Origin: Vandammella animalimorsus
GTDB taxonomy: Bacteria > Pseudomonadota > Gammaproteobacteria > Burkholderiales > Burkholderiaceae_C
Direction: 5' to 3'
Assembly: GCF_002285285.1 (NCBI RefSeq)
Contig: NZ_NSJF01000001.1
Coordinates: 682,001-746,000 of the forward strand
DNA: 64,000 nucleotides
Shown: one piece after another, positions 59,290 to 64,000 of the stretch
Layout of the letters: each line of letters begins with the position of its first letter
How positions within the stretch are numbered: the first letter of the stretch is position 1
Notes under the pieces: generated by a model
What the model saw: only the letters and a program-made list of their open reading frames with translations
Told to the model about the DNA's origin: nothing
Database searches by the model: none
Translations under genes and position numbers: made by a program

Positions 59290-59541
59290 ATGCCCCAAGA
59301 ACTGCTCACCCTGGAGCGCATGCGCGCCGACATTGCCCGCATGCTGCACGAAAGCCCAGACGCCATCGCGCTGGACGACAACCTGATTGACTGGGGCCTG
59401 GACTCCATGCGCGTGCTCAACCTGTTGCTGGCCTGGAACGAAACCGGCATTGGCCTGGATTTCTCCGAGATCGCCGAACACACCACGCTGCGCGGCTGGT
59501 GGCAAGTGGTACAGCAGCGCCTGGCGCAAATGGGCCACTGA
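59290..59541 (+). CDS. Stand-alone aryl carrier protein (EntB C-terminal domain-like)
   Basis: An 83-residue carrier domain with Ser39 in DNLIDWGLDSMRVLNLLLAW, the attachment point of phosphopantetheine. The pattern (LIDWGLDSMR, then TTLRGWWQVV) resembles the aryl carrier domain of the isochorismatase EntB rather than fatty-acid ACPs. It ends 12 bases before the NRPS start, so the two are co-expressed and the carrier presumably presents an aryl acid (2,3-dihydroxybenzoate or salicylate) to the NRPS condensation domain. Confidence 0.85.
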   Translation: MPQELLTLERMRADIARMLHESPDAIALDDNLIDWGLDSMRVLNLLLAWNETGIGLDFSEIAEHTTLRGWWQVVQQRLAQMGH

Positions 59542-59553
59542 AGCCCCCGCGCC

Positions 59554-62500
59554 ATGTCCGCCCAGACGTCTTCCGATGCGGCGCAAGCCGACATTGCATC
59601 CAGTGGTCCCTGGCCGCTGACGCCCGCCCAAACCGGGCTGTGGTATGCCCAGCAGCTCGACCCTGGCAACCCCAGCTTCAACACCGGCCATGCACTGTGG
59701 CTGCAAGGCTCGCTGGACGTAGCGGCCTTTGCAGAGGCGGCCAACCAGGCCGCGCGCGAGGCCCAGGCGCTGTGCCTGCGCTTTGGCCTGCGCGCAGATG
59801 GCCAGGGCGTGCAGCAGTGGCTGGATGCGGCGCACGTGCCCGAGCTGGAAATCATTGACCTGAGAACCTGTCCAAAGTCCCAGCCAGACTCCAGCCAGTG
59901 CGCAGAGCACGCAGAGCACGCAGAGCACGCAGAGCACGCAGAGCACGCAGAGCAGACCAAGCAGGTCGCACAAGAGGCCATGCAAGCCGACATGGCCCGC
60001 CCGCTCGATCCCACGCGCGACCGACTGGCGCGCCAGTGCCTGTTCGTACTCGGCCCCGGACGTTACTGCTGGTACCAGCGCGCCCACCACCTGTTGTGCG
60101 ACGGCTATGGCATGGCGCTGTGGGAAGGCCGCGTCACTGCGCTGTACAGCGCCGCTCTGGAGGCCCGGCAAGCCCTGCCGGATGCGGATGCGACAGCGGG
60201 TGCCTCCTCGCAGCGCCCGCTGGGGCCGCTGCAGCCCGTCATCGACGAGGCCCTTGCCTATCCGGCCAGTAGCACCTGCCAGGCCGATGCAGCCTATTGG
60301 CGCGAGCTGTTCACACCCGCGATCGAGGTGGCCAGCCTCTCGGCCCAGCCGCACGCCAAGGCCCAGGCCGCGCACCACTGCCTGCGCCTGAGCATCGCAC
60401 TGCCGCAGGCCTGGCGCGAGGCCCTGCTGGCCTTTGCCCAGCAGCAGGCCATCCCCTGGCCCGATGTGCTCACGGCATTGGCGGCGCTGTACTGCCAGCG
60501 CATGGCTGCAGCCGCGCAAACCGTGGTGGGCATCCCCTTCATGGGGCGGCTGGGCAGCGCCAGCGCCCGCGTGCCGGCCATGGTGATGAACGTGCTGCCG
60601 CTGCCCGTGGCCGCCAGCGACGAGCAGGCCATGGCCCCCTGGCTGCAGACCATGGCCCGCGCGCAACTGCAGGCGCGCCGCCATGGCCGCTACCGCAGCG
60701 AGCAGCTGCGCCGCGACCTGGGTCTGCTGGGCGGGCAGCGCCGCTTGTATGGCGCGCTGATCAACGTCCAACCCTTTTACCAGCCCGTGCGCCTGCCAGG
60801 CCTGCAGACGGAGCTGGAAATCCTGGGCACCGGCCCCATCGACGATCTGACCATCGGCTTTCGCGGCGATGCCCGCCAGATGCTGGAGCTGGAGCTGGAG
60901 GCCAACCCCAATCTCTACACGCCAGAACAATTGCAGGCCCACTTGCTGCGCCTGCCCGAGTTCATCGCTCAGGCGTGGCTGGCCAATACCCTGGGCGAGC
61001 TGCGCCTGGCCAGCCAGGCCGAGGCCCAGCGCTGCCTGTTCGACTTCAACGCCACCGCGCACCCGGTGCCGCAAACCACGCTGGCTGCGTTGATCGAAGC
61101 GCAAATGCAGCGCAGCCCCCAGGCCACGGCCTTGGAGTACGAAGGCCAAAGCCTGAGCTACGCCGAGCTGGATGCGCGCACCAGCGCCCTGGCCCAGGCG
61201 CTGGTTGCCCAGGGCGTGGGGCCCGACGCCCTGGTGGCCGTGGCGCTGCCGCGCTCGCTGGAGCTGCTCATCGCCCTGGTGGCCGTGCTGCGCGCCGGCG
61301 GCGCGTATCTGCCGCTGGATTTACAACACCCCAGCGAGCGGCTGGCGCGCATCGTGCAATTGGCCCGCCCCATCTGCGCCTTGGCGCAACAGGCCGATGC
61401 CGCGCGGCTGCCCGCCGGGCTGCCTTGCCTGCCGCCAGCGGCCTGGCCCACTGCGCCGGCCGAGCCCGATGCAGCCCAGCCGCTGCCCGCGCCCCAGCCC
61501 CAGCACCTGGCCTACGTGATCTACACCTCCGGCTCCACCGGCGAGCCCAAGGGCGTGATGATCGAGCACCAGGCCATCGTCAACCGGCTGGAATGGATGC
61601 GCCAGCACTACGGCTTCGACGCCAGCGACCGCATCCTGCAAAAAACCCCGGCGACCTTCGATGTCTCCGTCTGGGAGTTCTTCCTGCCGCTGCTGTGCGG
61701 CGGCACGCTGGTGATCGCCCCGCCAGAGACGCACCGCGACCCGGCCTGGCTGGCGCGCATCATCCGCCAGCAGCGCATCGGCACCTGCCACTTCGTGCCC
61801 TCCATGCTGGCGGCCTTTCTGGCCGAGCCGCAAGCGCGCGGCATCCAGATGCGGCGCATCTTCACCAGCGGCGAAGAGCTGCCCGCTTCGCTGCGCCAGC
61901 GCCTGCACGCCACGCTGCACAGCCAGCTGCACAACCTCTACGGCCCCACCGAGGCCGCCGTGGACGTGAGCTACTGGGACGCCGGGCCGGACGACCACGC
62001 CCAGCCCGTGCCCATTGGCCGCCCGGTCTGGAACACCTGGCTGTACGTGCTCGACGCCCAACTGCGCCCACTGCCGCCGGGCGTGGCCGGCGATCTCTAC
62101 CTGGGCGGCGTGCAACTGGCGCGCGGCTATCTGGGGCGCGAGGACCTCACAAGCGCAGCCTTTGTGCCTGACCCGCACCGCCCTGGCCAGCGCATCTACA
62201 AAAGCGGCGATCTGGCGCGCTGGCGCGCCGACGGCGCGCTCGAATACCTGGGCCGCAGCGACCAGCAAATCAAGTTGCGCGGCCTGCGCATCGAACTGGG
62301 CGAGATCGACGCCACCCTGCTGCGCAGCGGCATGCTCGAACGCGCCAGCGTCATCGTCCACACGGACGAGCGCGGCGATAAAAAACTCGTGGCCTACGTG
62401 CAGCCCAAGGCCGAGCACAGCCCACTGAACAGCGCCGCGCTGCTGCGCTGCGTGGCCAGCCAACTGCCCGACTACATGGTGCCGAGCACCGCCGTGGCGC

Positions 62501-63741
62501 TGCAACGCTGGCCCGTCACGGCCAACGGCAAGCTCGACCGCCGCGCCCTGCCCGCGCCAGACTTTGGCCGCCCTGGCCAGGGGGCTGCGCCGCAGCCGCT
62601 GCAAACGGCCACGCAGCGCCAGCTGGCCCAGATATTTGCCGAGGTCCTGCAGCAACCGCTGGCGCACATCGGCGCCGACAGCGACTTCTTCAGCCTGGGC
62701 GGCGATTCTCTGAGCGCCGTGCAGCTGCTGCTGGCTGTGCAACAGCACTGGCAGCGCAACCCGGGGCTGGGCGGCGTCTTCGCCCAGCCCAGCGTGCAAG
62801 GTCTGGCGGCGCTGATCGACGACGAGCGCGTGTCCTTCGACGACGGCCTGGCGCCGCTGATCGCCCTGGCCACGCCCAACGCCGCCGAGACGGCTGAAGC
62901 CGCCGCAACCGCCGCAGCCACCGCAGCCGCTGCGCCCCAGCAGGCCCAGCCCAGCGGCAGCCTGGGCAGCGATGCCGCGCCATTGTTCGTCATCCACCCC
63001 GCTGGCGGCATCGGCTGGGGCTATCGGCACCTGGCGCGCGCCCTGGCGCACCCGCAACGCACGCCGGGCATGCCGGCCCAGGCCCGGCCACGCGCCGTCT
63101 ATGCGCTGCAATCGCCCGCGCTGGCGCCCGATCAACCGCTGCCGCACAGCATCGACGCACTGGCCGCGCAGTACGTGCAGCGCGCGCGCCAGATCCAGCC
63201 CCAGGGGCCGCTGCACCTGCTGGGCTGGTCGGTGGGCGGCATCATCGCCCAAGCCATGGCCGTGCACGTGCAGGCCAACGGCGGCAGCGTCGGCCTGCTG
63301 GCGCTCTTGGACGCCTACCCTGCCGATGCCTGGCGCGCCGAGCCCGAGCCCAGCCCCATTCAGGCCTTGCGCGCCCTGCTGGCCGTGGCCGGCTACGACC
63401 CCGAAGGCCACCCCGAGCTGGACACCCAGGACAAAGTCATTGCCTTTTTGCGCCAGGGCGACACCGCCCTGGGCCACCTGCCCGATGCCGCGCTGGCCGG
63501 CGTGGTGCGCGTAGTCACCGACACCAACCGCCTCATCCGCCAGCACCACCACCGCCGCTACGAGGGCCTGCTCACCCATGTGCGCGCCGGGCGCGACCAC
63601 CAGCACAAGCCGCATCTGCAGGCCCAGCTCTGGGCCCCCTACGCCGCGCAGCTGCGCACGTTGCAAGTGCCTTTTTTGCACGCCGAGCTCACCGGCCCCG
63701 AGGCCACGGCCGCCATCGCGCCGCAGCTGTTCTCGCCCTGA
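59554..63741 (+). CDS. EntF-like non-ribosomal peptide synthetase (C-A-T-TE)
   Basis: A 1395-residue single module. Condensation domain: HHLLCDG at 178-184, fitting HHxxxDG. Adenylation domain: YVIYTSGSTGEPKGVMIEH, FDVSVWEFF, LHNLYGPTEAAVD, NGKLDRRALPAPDF. The pocket residues I read against EntF are D, V, W, H, F, S, L, V, D plus the invariant K, the same as EntF, so L-serine is predicted. Carrier domain: Ser1052 in LGGDSLSAV. Thioesterase: Ser1226 in GWSVGG and His1376 near the C-terminus. Residues 114-140 hold a repeat insertion absent from EntF. With the upstream carrier protein it fits an aryl-capped seryl siderophore, perhaps cyclised like enterobactin. Confidence 0.93.
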   Translation: MSAQTSSDAAQADIASSGPWPLTPAQTGLWYAQQLDPGNPSFNTGHALWLQGSLDVAAFAEAANQAAREAQALCLRFGLRADGQGVQQWLDAAHVPELEIIDLRTCPKSQPDSSQCAEHAEHAEHAEHAEHAEQTKQVAQEAMQADMARPLDPTRDRLARQCLFVLGPGRYCWYQRAHHLLCDGYGMALWEGRVTALYSAALEARQALPDADATAGASSQRPLGPLQPVIDEALAYPASSTCQADAAYWRELFTPAIEVASLSAQPHAKAQAAHHCLRLSIALPQAWREALLAFAQQQAIPWPDVLTALAALYCQRMAAAAQTVVGIPFMGRLGSASARVPAMVMNVLPLPVAASDEQAMAPWLQTMARAQLQARRHGRYRSEQLRRDLGLLGGQRRLYGALINVQPFYQPVRLPGLQTELEILGTGPIDDLTIGFRGDARQMLELELEANPNLYTPEQLQAHLLRLPEFIAQAWLANTLGELRLASQAEAQRCLFDFNATAHPVPQTTLAALIEAQMQRSPQATALEYEGQSLSYAELDARTSALAQALVAQGVGPDALVAVALPRSLELLIALVAVLRAGGAYLPLDLQHPSERLARIVQLARPICALAQQADAARLPAGLPCLPPAAWPTAPAEPDAAQPLPAPQPQHLAYVIYTSGSTGEPKGVMIEHQAIVNRLEWMRQHYGFDASDRILQKTPATFDVSVWEFFLPLLCGGTLVIAPPETHRDPAWLARIIRQQRIGTCHFVPSMLAAFLAEPQARGIQMRRIFTSGEELPASLRQRLHATLHSQLHNLYGPTEAAVDVSYWDAGPDDHAQPVPIGRPVWNTWLYVLDAQLRPLPPGVAGDLYLGGVQLARGYLGREDLTSAAFVPDPHRPGQRIYKSGDLARWRADGALEYLGRSDQQIKLRGLRIELGEIDATLLRSGMLERASVIVHTDERGDKKLVAYVQPKAEHSPLNSAALLRCVASQLPDYMVPSTAVALQRWPVTANGKLDRRALPAPDFGRPGQGAAPQPLQTATQRQLAQIFAEVLQQPLAHIGADSDFFSLGGDSLSAVQLLLAVQQHWQRNPGLGGVFAQPSVQGLAALIDDERVSFDDGLAPLIALATPNAAETAEAAATAAATAAAAPQQAQPSGSLGSDAAPLFVIHPAGGIGWGYRHLARALAHPQRTPGMPAQARPRAVYALQSPALAPDQPLPHSIDALAAQYVQRARQIQPQGPLHLLGWSVGGIIAQAMAVHVQANGGSVGLLALLDAYPADAWRAEPEPSPIQALRALLAVAGYDPEGHPELDTQDKVIAFLRQGDTALGHLPDAALAGVVRVVTDTNRLIRQHHHRRYEGLLTHVRAGRDHQHKPHLQAQLWAPYAAQLRTLQVPFLHAELTGPEATAAIAPQLFSP
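59902..59955 (+). repeat. 9-bp tandem array inside the NRPS gene
   Basis: Five perfect copies of GCAGAGCAC plus a sixth with one change encode (Ala-Glu-His)5-Ala-Glu-Gln at residues 117-134, between the first subdomain strand of the condensation domain and its HHxxxDG motif. Just before it, GAGAACCTGTCCAAAG (59862-59877) resembles a family A repeat end (GAACCTGTTCAAAG), suggesting that the insert began as a captured mobile element. Confidence 0.85.
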
Positions 63742-63844
63742 AAGCTGCCGACGGCCAGTTCCCAAATCGCTGCCCAGCGGGCAATGAAGCGGATCGGGCG
63801 GTCTGCAGCGCATGCGGCAAGCACTGCTGGTCCGGCACAGACTT

Positions 63845-64000
63845 TCAACTGCGCAGCAACACCGCCTGCAGGCCGGCGCACATGGCCGCCTCGAGCGCCG
63901 GGCGGCGCTCGCGCAGCCATTGCAGGCGCTGCGGCGGCAGATCCTGCGGCGCGGTGTGCGCCGGCGCCCAGACCGGCGCGGGGAAATGCCCATCCCACTC
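63845..64000 (-). CDS. Partial unidentified gene at the window end
   Basis: The last 51 codons of a minus-strand gene run off the window, ending WLRERRPALEAAMCAGLQ plus a few residues. Coding-like composition and clean convergence with the NRPS gene (103 bases between stops) support it. I cannot name the family; a further siderophore gene is plausible from position only. Confidence 0.45.
   Translation of the reverse strand, partial: EWDGHFPAPVWAPAHTAPQDLPPQRLQWLRERRPALEAAMCAGLQAVLLRS

Noticed and set aside
59902-59955. CRISPR-like or direct-repeat array
   Set aside because: Units are 9 bp with no spacers and are translated in frame within an enzyme.
59194-61149. Minus-strand frame with a Cys-Val-Leu repeat
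   Set aside because: The repeat is only the reverse reading of the 9-bp array in the NRPS gene.
61321-63993. 890-codon minus-strand frame opposite the NRPS
   Set aside because: Antisense to intact adenylation, carrier and thioesterase domains; low-complexity composition.

Overview
This window looks like the chromosome of a high-GC betaproteobacterium of the order Burkholderiales, most likely family Comamonadaceae. The evidence is the gene content: a pyruvate dehydrogenase operon whose E2 has two lipoyl domains and whose E3 carries its own lipoyl domain, next to a FixJ-type regulator and a PAS sensor kinase; a short HisG with a separate HisZ; the aat-bpt pair; two tripartite TRAP transporters; and a DUF2848-amidase pair. 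I saw no rRNA, tRNA, CRISPR array, phage gene or intact transposase. The species assignment is inference.

Layout. 1-5325 (mostly minus strand): a small secreted coiled-coil protein, folD, and a response regulator/histidine kinase pair that diverges from aceE. 5716-13066: aceE, aceF, a MurI-like protein that lacks both catalytic cysteines, and lpdA. 13141-20255: an unknown secreted protein, an orphan ribbon-helix-helix antitoxin, a YbdL-like aminotransferase, hisD, hisG, an unknown exported protein and hemW. 20591-29844: an EamA transporter, rho, a hemX-like gene and a truncated hemY-like gene, rarD, hisZ, purA and a phosphoribosyltransferase. 30241-36546: a catabolic module (LysR regulator, TRAP P-Q-M, DUF2848 protein, amidase). 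36690-44499: an acetyltransferase, rapZ, recN-nadK, fis, an acyl-CoA ligase, a phosphoesterase and a glycine-zipper lipoprotein. 44899-47909: a second TRAP transporter. 47972-56206: the two N-degron aminoacyl transferases, an alpha/beta hydrolase, metY, a CBS protein, two Ugp permeases, a GST, an FAH-family hydrolase and a Nudix hydrolase. 56279-58416: a DUF4130/radical-SAM DNA-repair pair whose radical-SAM gene is broken. 58609-63741: a flavodoxin, a stand-alone aryl carrier protein and an EntF-like NRPS (C-A-T-TE, serine-type pocket), probably the edge of a catechol siderophore locus. The window ends inside another minus-strand gene.

The most unusual structural signal is a scattered set of small, transposase-free inverted-repeat elements flanked by TA. 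They carry one of two related terminal sequences, (TA)GRGCSTGTTCAAA-like or (TA)GGGGTTGTTGAGAT-like. One 266-bp copy has landed inside the radical-SAM gene and lets the empty site be reconstructed. Another copy of exactly 266 bp supplies the last base of the folD stop codon. Several more sit directly at stop codons. A second repeat type, a REP-like palindrome with a GGGTGAGGG tail, has been captured in frame inside the linkers of the E2 and E3 subunits of pyruvate dehydrogenase, and in E3 part of it has expanded into a 12-bp tandem array.
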